Notes: a model not told the origin generated them from the letters alone. DNA of 64,000 nt from Pontibacter sp. HSC-14F20 (GCF_019599265.1 NZ_JAHZTC010000007.1:169267-233266); one strand, 5' to 3'; numbered from the stretch's first letter, positions 19,126 through 28,501 are shown. Program-made: numbers and translations.

Positions 19126-19890
19126 TCAACCACCCGTCTCTTCCACCTTCTCAAACAGCATGAAATGCTGTATCGGTAGAAAATCCTCTTGGCGTTGAAG
19201 ACGGAAGCCATTTGCCTCCAGCTCTTTTTTGATCTGTTCTGCCGTCATTTTGTGCAGCTCTTTGATTCTGATATCGGGGTCTTCGGCCTTGTACTCGAGC
19301 AGCAGGAGTTTGCCATTTGGTTTTAAGGCCTGATGTATAGATCTGAGAATCTCTTTTGGAAAGGTCAGCTCGTGGTACACGTCCACCATCAGGGCAATAT
19401 CAATTGCTTGGGCTGGCAGGTTCACCCGCAGACTGTCACTCTTTACCACGCTTACATGAGTAGCCCCCTCTTTATCACGGCGAGACTCGAGTGTCTTGAT
19501 GAACCGATCCTGCACTTCCACCGCGTATACCTTGCCATCGGGTACCTTCGGTGCTAGCTGGAAGGTATAGAAACCGGTGCCTGCTCCAATATCGGCCACT
19601 ACACTGGCGGGCTGCAGGTTCATATTTTCAATTGTACGGGGAGAGTTTTCTTCTTCTTGTCGTGTGTCGCGGTCCAGCCAGTTGCCGCCGGTAGCCGTCA
19701 TAATAGCAGCAATTTCCCGGCCCATGTATACCTTGCCTGTACCTCCTGACGAAGGTTTCTTATAGGTATAGCCATCCTGCGTAGTTGCTGCTGGCTGTTG
19801 GGCCTGGCAAGCATGGCAGCCACTCAGGCACAATGCTGTCAGCAATGCAAACAGGTAAGCAGAGCCGGGAAAGCGCGTGCGGTTTGTCAT
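19126..19890 (-). CDS. Class I SAM-dependent methyltransferase with lipoprotein signal peptide
   Basis: 254 residues. The N-terminus is an export signal with a lipobox-like LSGC (Cys about residue 24). The catalytic domain follows: MGREIAAIM and WLDRDTRQEEENSPRTI, then the SAM-binding motif VADIGAGTGFYTFQLA (about 97-112), an acidic motif II and MVDVYHELTFP. Families of this type with export signals exist in Bacteroidota and Planctomycetes, but how SAM would be available outside the cytoplasm is unclear. The start overlaps the upstream gene's stop by 4 bp (ATGA), so the two are translationally coupled. The methyl acceptor is unknown. Confidence 0.87.
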   Translation of the reverse strand: MTNRTRFPGSAYLFALLTALCLSGCHACQAQQPAATTQDGYTYKKPSSGGTGKVYMGREIAAIMTATGGNWLDRDTRQEEENSPRTIENMNLQPASVVADIGAGTGFYTFQLAPKVPDGKVYAVEVQDRFIKTLESRRDKEGATHVSVVKSDSLRVNLPAQAIDIALMVDVYHELTFPKEILRSIHQALKPNGKLLLLEYKAEDPDIRIKELHKMTAEQIKKELEANGFRLQRQEDFLPIQHFMLFEKVEETGG

Positions 19891-20345
19891 ATCGTATATT
19901 TTTCCAGGCGCTGGGTCAGGTCGTCAATCAGCTGCTCGGTCCACTTTTCGGCCACGAGTTCATAGTCCGCATTATCCCAGCTTTGCAGGTATTTCTTCTC
20001 CAGCCATACATTGTCCTGGTTCGGGCCGATGGTGTAAACGGTACGGTCCAGCTTAAAAAGCAGGTCTTTGGTCAGATCGAAGTTATCGGCGCCTACCCGC
20101 TGAAAACCTTCCAGCCGCAAGCGCAGCCCCATCTGGTTGACGTTTCCCTTGTCCAGGCTGATCTCAGTGGTGGCATCAGTGCCTGGTTCGCGCGTCCAGG
20201 TGTCTACCAGTTTCTCAAGTTTGAAATCGTGAAAGAGCGGGACAACATCCGCCAGGTGCTGGTGGATATGCTGTGCCAGTTCAGGCAGCACAGATTCGTA
20301 AAGCTTATGTAAAGCCTGTTTGTCTTTGATTGGGTAGTCTTGCAT
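19887..20345 (-). CDS. Hypothetical soluble protein coupled to the methyltransferase
   Basis: 152 residues, acidic and mostly helical in appearance, with no signal peptide. Features include LPELAQHIHQHLADVVPLFHDF and a C-terminal YELVAEKWTEQLIDDLTQRLEKY. I do not recognise a domain. It is upstream of, and overlaps by 4 bp, the exported methyltransferase gene, so the products are likely made in step. The AT-rich gap of 187 bp to the divergent peptidase gene contains one CAGGTATAG copy. Confidence 0.7.
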   Translation of the reverse strand: MQDYPIKDKQALHKLYESVLPELAQHIHQHLADVVPLFHDFKLEKLVDTWTREPGTDATTEISLDKGNVNQMGLRLRLEGFQRVGADNFDLTKDLLFKLDRTVYTIGPNQDNVWLEKKYLQSWDNADYELVAEKWTEQLIDDLTQRLEKYTI

Positions 20346-20532
20346 GGTAAAAGGGTATTCTGTCCTTTATATACGGGCGGCCCCTGTTTTCTGCCACCTC
20401 GCCTGAAGGATACTTACTAAACGTTTGCAGGTGGCATTTCAGGTATAGCAGGCGGCCTTTAAATTGCTGAGTGGGGCTTTTGGTCTATTTTTTGTAACTT
20501 GTGCTGAAATTTATCATTCACTTTAACATTCT

Positions 20533-22728
20533 ATGAAAGAACAGATCATATCGGCCGGCAAGGTATCCGGCATAGTGGCCCTGTTGGCGCTGGCAAGCTG
20601 TACTTCGGTGCAAACGCCACAGACACAGGACACACAGGCTGCTACCGAGCAAAAGCAGGCAGAAACCAATGTGCTCCTGCAGGAGTGGAGTGGCCCATAC
20701 CAAGGTGTTCCCGCCTTCGACAAAATGAACCTGGCCGACCTGAAGCCAGCAATGGAAAAAGCCATGTCCCTCAACCTGGCTGAGATCGAGGCGATTGCCA
20801 ACAACACCCAGCCTGCCACCTTCGAAAACACAATTGAAGAGATGGAAAGAGCCGGCGAGGAACTGAACCGTGTGTTCACCTACTACGGTATCTGGGGCAG
20901 CAACATGTCTACGCCGGAGTTCCGTGAGGTTCAAAAAGAAATGGCTCCGAAAATCTCCGAGTTCAGCTCTAAGATTTCTCAGAACGAGAAGCTTTTCCAG
21001 CGCATCAAAACCGTGTACGAAAACTCTCAGAAGAACCCGCTGCCAGCTGACCAGCAGCGTGTTGTGGAGCTCATCTACAAGAACTTCGCCATGGAAGGTG
21101 CTGATCTGAGCCCGGAAAAGAAACAACGCTACGCTGCCATCAACAAGGAGCTTTCTTCGCTGTACACTGCTTTTGGCAACAACATCCTGGCTGATGAGGA
21201 GAAGTATGTGGTATACTTCACCAAAGACCAGCTAAGCGGTTTGCCAGAGTCGTTTGTGAAAGCCGCTGCCAAAGCTGCTGCTGACCGTGGCAAGCCTGGT
21301 CAGTATGCCGTTACCAACACCCGTTCTTCTATGGACCAGTTCCTGACTTACTCGGACGAGCGCGGCTTGCGCGAGCAGGTATGGAAAAACTACTACTCTC
21401 GTGGCGATAACAACGACGCGAACGACAACAAGCAGAACATCGTCAACATCCTGAAACTGCGCAAAGAACGTGTCGGGTTGATGGGTTACGACAACTATGC
21501 TGAGTGGCGTCTGCAGGACCGCATGGCCAAAACGCCTGAGGCTGCAATGGAGCTGATGATGGCCGTATGGCCAGCTGCTACCGCCCGGGCCCGCGAAGAG
21601 GTGGCCGACATGCAGAAACTGGCCAATGCTACCAGCAAAACCAAAATCACGATTGAGCCTTGGGACTACCGCTACTACGCCGAGAAAGTGCGCAAAGACA
21701 AGTACGACCTTGACTCTGACGAAGTGAAGCAGTACCTGGAACTGGGCAACCTGACCCAAGCCATGTTCTTTACGGCGGGTGAACTTTTTAACTTCAACTT
21801 CAAGCCGGTAGCCGAAGGTTCGGTGCCTGTGTTCCACGAAGATGTGAAGGTATGGGAAGTGACGGACAAGACCTCTGGCGAGCACATTGGCCTTTGGTAC
21901 CTCGATCCGTTCGCGCGTCAGGGCAAGCGCTCTGGTGCCTGGGCGACTACGTACCGTGCCCACACTACTTTCGATGGCAAGAAGAACGTGCTGTCGTCTA
22001 ACAACTCCAACTTCGTGAAGCCTGCGCCGGGCGAGCCTGTGCTGGTATCATGGGATGACGCGACCACCTTCTTCCACGAGTTTGGTCACGCGTTGCACTT
22101 CCTGGCTTCTAACGTAAAGTACCCGACGCTGAACAGCGGTGTGCGCGATTACACTGAGTTCCAGTCGCAGTTGCTGGAGCGTTGGTTGTCCACTGACAAA
22201 GTGATTAACCAATTCCTGAAGCACTACAAGACCGGCGAGCCGATGCCGAAAGAGCTGGTAGCCAAGATCGAGAAGGCGGCCACTTTCAACCAGGGTTTCG
22301 AAACGACGGAGTTCCTGGCGTCTGCCCTGATGGACATGCACTTCCACCTGGCCGACCCGAACAACCTGGACCCGGACAAGTTTGAGAAAGAGACACTTGC
22401 TAAACTCGGTATGCCGAAAGAGATCGTGATGCGTCACCGCTCACCGCACTTCGGACACGTGTTCTCTGGCGAGGGCTATGCCACTGCTTACTATGGTTAC
22501 ATGTGGGCGGACGTGCTGACGTCTGATGCCTCTGAGGCCTTCACAGAAGCTCCTGGCGGATTCTATGACAAAGACGTTGCCGCCAAACTGGTGAAGTACC
22601 TGTTTGCGCCACGCAACTCTATGGATCCGGCTGAAGCCTACCGCATGTTCCGTGGCCGCGATGCCAAGATCGATGCGCTGATGCGTGATCGTGGCTTCCC
22701 GGTGCCAAACAACCAAGGCAAAAAGTAA
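20533..22728 (+). CDS. dcp: M3 family zinc metallopeptidase (peptidyl-dipeptidase Dcp type)
   Basis: 731 residues. The start MKEQIISAGKVSGIVALLALASC gives a lipobox (ASC, Cys about residue 23), so it is probably a periplasmic lipoprotein rather than the cytoplasmic E. coli form. The zinc-binding HEFGHALH is at about residue 516, with a downstream glutamate in DYTEFQSQLLERW as usual for M3 peptidases. The C-terminal catalytic cap (GHVFSGEGYATAYYGYMWADVL) is also present. It removes dipeptides from C-termini of short peptides. Length is typical. It is monocistronic, ending at a perfect palindrome that also serves the convergent gene. Confidence 0.93.
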   Translation: MKEQIISAGKVSGIVALLALASCTSVQTPQTQDTQAATEQKQAETNVLLQEWSGPYQGVPAFDKMNLADLKPAMEKAMSLNLAEIEAIANNTQPATFENTIEEMERAGEELNRVFTYYGIWGSNMSTPEFREVQKEMAPKISEFSSKISQNEKLFQRIKTVYENSQKNPLPADQQRVVELIYKNFAMEGADLSPEKKQRYAAINKELSSLYTAFGNNILADEEKYVVYFTKDQLSGLPESFVKAAAKAAADRGKPGQYAVTNTRSSMDQFLTYSDERGLREQVWKNYYSRGDNNDANDNKQNIVNILKLRKERVGLMGYDNYAEWRLQDRMAKTPEAAMELMMAVWPAATARAREEVADMQKLANATSKTKITIEPWDYRYYAEKVRKDKYDLDSDEVKQYLELGNLTQAMFFTAGELFNFNFKPVAEGSVPVFHEDVKVWEVTDKTSGEHIGLWYLDPFARQGKRSGAWATTYRAHTTFDGKKNVLSSNNSNFVKPAPGEPVLVSWDDATTFFHEFGHALHFLASNVKYPTLNSGVRDYTEFQSQLLERWLSTDKVINQFLKHYKTGEPMPKELVAKIEKAATFNQGFETTEFLASALMDMHFHLADPNNLDPDKFEKETLAKLGMPKEIVMRHRSPHFGHVFSGEGYATAYYGYMWADVLTSDASEAFTEAPGGFYDKDVAAKLVKYLFAPRNSMDPAEAYRMFRGRDAKIDALMRDRGFPVPNNQGKK

Positions 22729-22748
22729 GCCTTATTCTAATCAGTATC

Positions 22749-22794
22749 AATACAAAAGCGCCCTGCAGGTATACCTGCAGGGCGCTTTTGTATT
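22749..22794. terminator. 46-bp perfect palindrome, bidirectional terminator
   Basis: The two 23-base arms are exact reverse complements with no unpaired spacer (centre GGTATACC). The flanking AATACAAAAG and CTTTTGTATT arms give a T-rich end in both directions. It sits between convergent genes (dcp and the SnoaL-like gene). The centre is CAGGTATACCTG, a self-complementary version of the window's over-represented motif. Confidence 0.9.
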
Positions 22795-22799
22795 TACAA

Positions 22800-23192
22800 T
22801 TAGGTTGCGCTTACGCTGGAGTTCCAGATGTCTTTATCAAGCTTCCAGTTGTGATGCTTTTTTTGCCAGATCACCATATACTTGCCTCTATCTATTAAAG
22901 AGTCGCCTTCACCACGCAAGGTATAGTTCCCCATTTCGATGGCCGTGTTTTCGCAGGGCTGTACTTCCAGGGTTTCCAGCCTGACGTTTTTTATACCCAT
23001 GTCCATGGCACCCTGCCAAAACTCCTGTATACCTTGCTTGCCTTTTATCATTTCCATACCTGTCGGCAGCAGCATACCCTCGTCTGTGTATAAATTGGCG
23101 ATGCCAGCAGCATTGCCGTTCGAGAAGGCACGCATAAACTTTTCGTTAGCACTTCTGATATTAGTGCTGATGTCAGTTGTAACTGTTTCCAT
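22800..23192 (-). CDS. SnoaL-like/DUF4440 (NTF2-fold) protein
   Basis: 130 residues. The NTF2-like cone fold is suggested by the N-terminal helix ending FSNGNAAGIANLYTDEGMLLP, then IKGKQGIQEFWQGAMDMGI, MGNYTLRGEG and a final VIWQKKHHNWKLDKDIWNS. This is the SgcJ/DUF4440 group of small proteins, usually ligand-binding or isomerase-like with unknown substrates. No signal peptide. Monocistronic, convergent to dcp, sharing its palindromic terminator. Confidence 0.85.
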   Translation of the reverse strand: METVTTDISTNIRSANEKFMRAFSNGNAAGIANLYTDEGMLLPTGMEMIKGKQGIQEFWQGAMDMGIKNVRLETLEVQPCENTAIEMGNYTLRGEGDSLIDRGKYMVIWQKKHHNWKLDKDIWNSSVSAT

Positions 23193-23523
23193 AATCTAAT
23201 CTGTTTATAGTTGGTGTTTATATTCATAAACCAAAGCACATACCTAATCCCTCAGGTATGAGGATTTTATTAAGTGTTTTAGCAGGTTTAGTTTAATTAT
23301 CTAAACGAATAATTATAATAACAAATTGATTTTCCGATAGATAGGTATTGCTCTTTTGCGTTAATGCCTCAAACAGCAGGGTTAACCATGTAAAGTTGAT
23401 AGCAAACTACTGGGCGGTTTTATTGGTGTGCACGGTTCCTGCCCGTACTGTAAGAGCATAGCAGGTAACTTTTATAGTCTTAACCCGTCAATAAGTACTG
23501 TTGTACCAAATCAGCAGGTTCAA

Positions 23524-24690
23524 TTGAGAAAAGCTCTACGATACTGCATACTTATTTGTCTGCCGTTGCTGCTTGCCCTAAGCAAGGAAAGTCTCGCGCA
23601 GGCGCCCGAAGAGAAGCCCGAGGACAAACCCATGCTCAAGCTGGGTGGTGCGTTGCGCTTTAACTACAATCTCTCTACCTGGAAAAAGGATCAGTTGGAG
23701 CGGGGCGGTGACTTTGGCTTCGATCTCTTTCGCATTAACGCTGAGGCCGAGTACAAAGGCATCAAACTCAATGCAGAGTTTCGCCATTACTCCCAGGCCT
23801 TTGGCGGAGCATTCCTAAAGCAGGGCTGGTTCCAATACGACTTTAATGAAGGTTCCCAACTGCAGGTCGGCCTCAATCAGGTTCCTTTCGGCATACAGCA
23901 GTACAACTCCAACAACTGGTTTTTTAACATGACCTATTACGTCGGTTTTGAAGACGACCACGACATGGGCGTAAAATACATACGCGATACCGGACTGTGG
24001 CAATGGCAGGCGGCTTATTATAAGAGTGCCGAGGAGTTTGTGTTCGGACTGTCGGAGCCGAGCCCTAACCGCTATTCTTATGACGTGACGGGCCGCAACA
24101 AAGAAAACAACCAGCTCGACTTTAAACTGGTGCGGAGGCTTGGTGATAGCCTGACGCACGAAATAGGCTATTCCCTACAGGGCGGACTGCTTTACAACAT
24201 CGACACCGAACGAAACGGAACACGTTATGCAGGTGCCCTTCACTACGAGTATAAATCATCCAACAGTCCCTGGAACATCAAACTGCAGGCCATGTTCTAC
24301 CGCTTTCAGCCAACCTACGCAGCAGGTGCAGACCTCGACTTTGTAGAGATGGGGGCTTACGGCGCCAACTACAATGTAGCAAACCGCGGCGAGGTCTACA
24401 CAGCAGGTATAGCGTATCATATACCCTTCGAAACCAAGCTTTTGCAAGGTATAGACCTGTACAATAATTATGGGTATTACAACAAACGGGAAAGCGGCTA
24501 CGAAAATGCGCACATGAACGTATTGGGCGCTCTGTTTACAGCCGGGCCTATGTACATCTACACCGATGCGGCATTTGGGTATAACCATCCCTGGCTGGGA
24601 CCAGAGTGGACAAACGCCTTCACCACTGGCACACCGGATGATACAAAGTGGCACATGCGCCTCAATATCAACATGGGCTATTACTTCTGA
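23524..24690 (+). CDS. Outer-membrane porin (phosphate-selective porin O/P-like)
   Basis: About 388 residues from a TTG at 23524, chosen because the following residues form a signal peptide ending SLAQ; a GTG at 23428 would extend it by 32 residues upstream of that signal. The mature protein shows porin features: MLKLGGALRFNYNLS, GDFGFDLFRINAEAEYKGIKL, a loop GLNQVPFGIQQYNSNNWFFN and a terminal aromatic NINMGYYF. A BCCT transporter follows after 17 bp and a universal stress protein after that. The set looks like outer- and inner-membrane steps of compatible-solute uptake, so a betaine-type substrate is inferred. The start is the uncertain part. Confidence 0.8.
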   Translation: MRKALRYCILICLPLLLALSKESLAQAPEEKPEDKPMLKLGGALRFNYNLSTWKKDQLERGGDFGFDLFRINAEAEYKGIKLNAEFRHYSQAFGGAFLKQGWFQYDFNEGSQLQVGLNQVPFGIQQYNSNNWFFNMTYYVGFEDDHDMGVKYIRDTGLWQWQAAYYKSAEEFVFGLSEPSPNRYSYDVTGRNKENNQLDFKLVRRLGDSLTHEIGYSLQGGLLYNIDTERNGTRYAGALHYEYKSSNSPWNIKLQAMFYRFQPTYAAGADLDFVEMGAYGANYNVANRGEVYTAGIAYHIPFETKLLQGIDLYNNYGYYNKRESGYENAHMNVLGALFTAGPMYIYTDAAFGYNHPWLGPEWTNAFTTGTPDDTKWHMRLNINMGYYF

Positions 24691-24707
24691 CCTTTAAAAC
24701 AAACAGC

Positions 24708-26363
24708 ATGGGTAAAGTTAAAAGCAATATTAAAAAATCATTTGGGTTAGAGGTGAACGGGCCTGTTTTCTGGTCTTCTATTGTGATCCTGATCATCATC
24801 ATTGCGCTTGTACTCATTTTCAGGAAAGGCGCGGAGGCCTTTTTCTCCACTGCTCAAACGGCGGTGACGGCCAATGCCGGGTGGCTGTTTATATTAAGTG
24901 TGAACCTGTTTGTCGCTTTCTGCTTTTTCATTGCCTTCGGGAGGTTTGGAAGCATCCGGCTGGGCGGGAAGGATGCCAAGCCGGAATTTTCAACTTCTTC
25001 CTGGTTTGCCATGCTCTTCAGTGCAGGTATGGGTATAGGGCTTTTATTCTGGAGTATAGCTGAGCCAATCAATCACTTCCAGACGCCGCCCATGGGGGAG
25101 CCCGGCACACCGGCTGCTGCGCGTCAGGCCATGAACTTTACGTTTCTGCACTGGGGACTGCATGCCTGGGCTATCTATGCGTTGGTCGCTTTGTCTTTGG
25201 CGTTTTTTACCTACAACCGGCAGTTGCCGCTCACGGTGCGGTCAGCATTTTATCCTTTTCTGGGTGAGCGTATCCACGGCGTCATCGGGCACGTGATCGA
25301 TATTCTGGCTGTGATCGCTACGCTGTTTGGTCTGGCTACCTCGCTTGGACTCGGTGTAAAACAGGTGGCCGCTGGCCTCAATCACGTATTTCCGGCCATC
25401 ACAAACGATATCACAACCCAGATCATCCTGATTGTAGTTATTACAGGTATAGCCACCGTGTCAGTGGTTACGGGGGTGGACAAAGGCGTACGTATTCTCA
25501 GTGAGTGGAACATCCGCATTGCGCTTCTGGTCCTGATCGCGGTGTTGTTGCTCGGGCCTACGGTTTTCATCCTGAGCTCCTATGTACAGAATACTGGCTA
25601 TTACCTGGGTAATTTCCTGCAGCTCTCTTTCTGGAACGAAGCCTTCACGACCAATAACTGGCAGGGTTCCTGGACGGTGTTTTACTGGGCCTGGTGGATC
25701 TCGTGGGCACCTTTTGTAGGTATATTTGTTGCGCGTGTTTCCAAAGGACGCACAATTAAAGAGTTTGTGCTCGGGGTACTGATAGCGCCATCACTGTTGT
25801 CGTTTTTGTGGATGACTGCATTTGGAAGCACCGCCCTGCGCGATATACTGGCCGGAAACAACGCTATTTCCGAGGCGGTGGCGGCAGACATTTCAACTGC
25901 CCTCTTCGTGTTTTTTGAGCAACTGCCTTTTTCAACTGTGCTTTCTGTAATTGGCATCTTGCTGATTGCCGGCTTTTTCGTGACTTCCTCTGACTCTGGT
26001 TCTTTGGTGGTCGTGAGCCTTACCTCTGGCGGTATACCCAATCCTCCGGTGAGCACGCGCATTTTCTGGGCACTTTCAGGTGGCGCTATCGCGGCGGTGC
26101 TGCTGCTGGGAGGAGGCTTGCAGGCCCTGCAGACTGCCGTTATTATCACCGGGCTACCCTTTGCCATTATTCTACTGCTGATGTGCTATAGTCTGTACCG
26201 GGGCTTGAGTGAGGAACTGGAAGAAGAATTGAAGCTGGGACAGGCAAGTGAACGGAAGGCTTATCAGCAATTGGTGGCCGAAATGCTCGCCAAAAGGGCT
26301 CAGAAGCAAGCTATACCTAAAACGCCGAAAGCAGACGATACCCCAACTAAACCATTAGAATAA
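24708..26363 (+). CDS. BCCT family (betaine/carnitine/choline) transporter
   Basis: 551 residues from the ATG at 24708; the longer in-frame start at 24648 would lie within the porin gene. About 12 transmembrane segments. Signatures: GMGIGLLFWSIAEP in TM3, and the family's aromatic box region WTVFYWAWWISWAPFVGIF with the RVSKGRTIKEF loop after TM8. It imports quaternary ammonium compounds, probably glycine betaine, with Na+ or H+. The C-terminal tail (about 500-551) is charged and could sense osmolarity, as in BetP. It lies between the porin gene and a universal stress protein gene 9 bp downstream. Substrate is inferred from family, not proven. Confidence 0.93.
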   Translation: MGKVKSNIKKSFGLEVNGPVFWSSIVILIIIIALVLIFRKGAEAFFSTAQTAVTANAGWLFILSVNLFVAFCFFIAFGRFGSIRLGGKDAKPEFSTSSWFAMLFSAGMGIGLLFWSIAEPINHFQTPPMGEPGTPAAARQAMNFTFLHWGLHAWAIYALVALSLAFFTYNRQLPLTVRSAFYPFLGERIHGVIGHVIDILAVIATLFGLATSLGLGVKQVAAGLNHVFPAITNDITTQIILIVVITGIATVSVVTGVDKGVRILSEWNIRIALLVLIAVLLLGPTVFILSSYVQNTGYYLGNFLQLSFWNEAFTTNNWQGSWTVFYWAWWISWAPFVGIFVARVSKGRTIKEFVLGVLIAPSLLSFLWMTAFGSTALRDILAGNNAISEAVAADISTALFVFFEQLPFSTVLSVIGILLIAGFFVTSSDSGSLVVVSLTSGGIPNPPVSTRIFWALSGGAIAAVLLLGGGLQALQTAVIITGLPFAIILLLMCYSLYRGLSEELEEELKLGQASERKAYQQLVAEMLAKRAQKQAIPKTPKADDTPTKPLE

Positions 26364-26372
26364 AGAAGCGCT

Positions 26373-27254
26373 ATGATTGCAATTAATGCCATGATGGTCT
26401 GTCTGGACCTCAGTGAGATAGATGAAAAGCTGGTCGCTTTTGCACGTGCGATCTGTGAGCGTCTGCCGGTTCACAAAGTCTACTTCGTGCACAACATCAA
26501 GACCTCGGAGCTAAGCGAAGATTTTAGGGAGTGGTTTGGTGAGGTAGACCTGGCTGGTGAGATTGAGGGAAACATAACTGATATCGTGACCGAGCATTTT
26601 GCCGATGTCGCTCCATACGAGATTCTGGTCAGCGAAGAACCCAACACGGAAGTGATACTGGCTGATCTGGTGAAACGCTACAAAGTAAAACTGACCCTGC
26701 TGGGAAAAAAATTGAAAGGCAAAAGTACCAATGCGCTGGGCACCAAACTGCTCCGCATTCTGCCCTGCAGTATACTGGTATTCCCGGAGGCTAGTATTTT
26801 TGACATTGAGAAAGTGCTGGTTCCCATTGACTTCTCCAATACTTCCGTACACGCGCTACGCCTCAGCAAAAATCTGTCTGACCAGTTAGGTTTGCAGCTT
26901 GAGATCATGCACGTCTACCGCCTGCCGAGCCAGTTTTTTCCCCTGATTTCGGAGGAGAAAGCGGTTAGAAAAGCTGAGGAAGTGGTAAAAGGAAAGTTCG
27001 ATGCCCTGCAAAAGCAGCATCCCGAGATAGTCGGTATACCTTATACCCTGGTAAGAGCGGCCAACAAGAGTGTAGCGGAGCGCATTAGCTTGAATATGGA
27101 GAAAGGAGGCCACGGGCTGCTGGTGCTGGGCTTGAAAGGCAACAACCCCATTCCGTCGCTGAGCCTTGGCAGTGTGCCAACCGAAATTTATAACTCAGAT
27201 ATAAATGTGCCGCTGTGGCTGGTTTATTCAGAAGAAGTGATAAATCAAAAATAA
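26373..27254 (+). CDS. Two-domain universal stress protein
   Basis: 293 residues with two tandem UspA-like domains (about 5-135 and 142-290). The second begins KVLVPIDFSNTSVHALRLSKNL and ends with GHGLLVLGLKGN plus SLGSVPTEIYNSDINVPLWLV. The nucleotide-binding G-x2-G-x9-G(S/T) pattern is only partly recognisable. It is 9 bp after the BCCT transporter gene, so it is likely co-transcribed; Usp proteins are often encoded with transporters and may modulate them. Cytoplasmic. Confidence 0.9.
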   Translation: MIAINAMMVCLDLSEIDEKLVAFARAICERLPVHKVYFVHNIKTSELSEDFREWFGEVDLAGEIEGNITDIVTEHFADVAPYEILVSEEPNTEVILADLVKRYKVKLTLLGKKLKGKSTNALGTKLLRILPCSILVFPEASIFDIEKVLVPIDFSNTSVHALRLSKNLSDQLGLQLEIMHVYRLPSQFFPLISEEKAVRKAEEVVKGKFDALQKQHPEIVGIPYTLVRAANKSVAERISLNMEKGGHGLLVLGLKGNNPIPSLSLGSVPTEIYNSDINVPLWLVYSEEVINQK

Positions 27255-27452
27255 TACTTCCTGGCTGGAATAAACGCTTCAGATAGTAATAGACAGGGGT
27301 GCTTCAAATTATTTTCAGAGCTTTTGTTTTCACAGGCAACTTTTCCAAAACACTATCGTATGTTCAGAGTTAATAAGTAAAATGCGCTCCGACTCAAGCG
27401 GGTATACTGTCCTGTTTCGTTGCCGCTGCTTCCAGATTACCTATTGCCACTT

Positions 27453-27734
27453 ATGGACGAATTCTCTCTTTTTACCAGCAAGCTTCAAACTTGTGATTTG
27501 ATAGTACTGACAGAAGCGGACGAAATCCGCACATACTGTCGTTTTTACGCAAATGGCCTTTACCAGGACCGCATGTTTATTTCGGATGTCTCTGTGAAAG
27601 AAAATCTGACGTTACTCAGCAGTGAGGAAGACGTGATTGATTGGAATGGCGTGCAGGACCTCCGGAAAAAATACTGTGAATCGTTGCAGTCTGGTGAAGG
27701 TATAAATGCGACGCCATCTGCTGAACCTGCCTAG
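27453..27734 (+). CDS. Small hypothetical protein
   Basis: 93 residues from the ATG at 27453 (MDEFSLFTSKLQTCDL); an upstream TTG-type start at 27420 adds 11. Acidic, no signal peptide or membrane segment; YCRFYANGLYQDRMFISDVSVKENLTLLSS suggests a small alpha/beta fold. I do not recognise the family. It stands alone downstream of the porin/BCCT/Usp operon, with about 200 bp upstream for its own promoter. Confidence 0.55.
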   Translation: MDEFSLFTSKLQTCDLIVLTEADEIRTYCRFYANGLYQDRMFISDVSVKENLTLLSSEEDVIDWNGVQDLRKKYCESLQSGEGINATPSAEPA

Positions 27735-28041
27735 CATTTTTTACGACACGACCGGGGCCAATGAGCTTTTGTGGAAAAGGCTGTAGAGCTTGCTTAACGG
27801 AGAGGTATAGCCTATAAAAAGCAAAGGCTCCTTTGAGGGGAGCCCTGCTTCTTCAAAGGATTGCCTGATAGGCAACCTTCAACTTTTAGCCGCTGCAAAT
27901 ATATGGATAATTATACCTATATCCGGTGCAGTTGGTGAAAAAAAATAATATTTTTGAACTTTCTTATCCAAATGTCATTTAATCTGGCTTGGTTGATGCC
28001 AAAAGGCCGTCTTAAGCACCCAGAAAATGACTTTGAAAATA
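27735..28041. other. Intergenic region with weak hairpins
   Basis: About 370 bp between genes, closed by the terminator at 28042. It contains one AGGTATAG copy at about 27803, a GGCTCC/GGAGCC hairpin near 27825-27850 without a T run, and a short GCCTGATAGGC hairpin near 27863. No open frame worth calling and no recognised RNA gene. Confidence 0.5.
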
Positions 28042-28079
28042 AAACAGAAAGAGGGAGCCCGCGCTCCCTCTTTCTGTTT
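28042..28079. terminator. Bidirectional terminator hairpin
   Basis: A perfect 17-bp stem (28042-28058 with 28063-28079) and a 4-base loop. The arms are AAACAGAAAGAGGGAGC and its complement, so each side ends in a T-rich run. It separates the plus-strand small gene from the convergent minus-strand gene. Confidence 0.88.
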
Positions 28080-28107
28080 CTCGTCATGAGATTATATCGG
28101 ACGCTTC

Positions 28108-28401
28108 TTACTTGTCGCTTTGATAGCCAACCAGTTTGATCATCTTATTGTAATTACCCAATAGCAGGAATGAAGGGGCCCACTGACCTACAAATAAAGC
28201 TTCTTCGTCTTTCTTCATAATTTTTAGGGTAGCCGAAACAGCCATTGAGCCTAATGCAGCCCATAAGAATACATCAGATGGAATACGGGAAGTATAGTCT
28301 TCGATAGCTGCAGCTACTGGTCCTTCTTTATGTTGTGGATTAACTCTGTCAGCTTTGTTTTTCAAATCCTGTGCGTCTCTTTTAAGATCTTGTGTGTCCA
28401 T
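28108..28401 (-). CDS. Small hypothetical membrane protein
   Basis: 97 residues from the ATG at 28401 (MDTQDLKRDAQDLKNKADR). The N-terminal third is a charged helix likely to be coiled or amphipathic. Two hydrophobic segments follow: SDVFLWAALGSMAVSATLKIM and ALFVGQWAPSFLLLGNYNKMI. No known domain. It is monocistronic and divergent from nuoL with about 196 bp between start codons. Confidence 0.7.
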   Translation of the reverse strand: MDTQDLKRDAQDLKNKADRVNPQHKEGPVAAAIEDYTSRIPSDVFLWAALGSMAVSATLKIMKKDEEALFVGQWAPSFLLLGNYNKMIKLVGYQSDK

Positions 28402-28501
28402 AGTTCTTATTTTGTTTAGATGGTACAATACCATACAAAACGAAATAGAACCATGATTGTTTGCAAAAATTGAAAAATATGGGGTTTGTAGGGCCCGGCA
28501 A

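Noticed and set aside
27825..27850. GGCTCC/GGAGCC hairpin as a terminator
   Set aside because: No T run follows and the better terminator is at 28042-28079.
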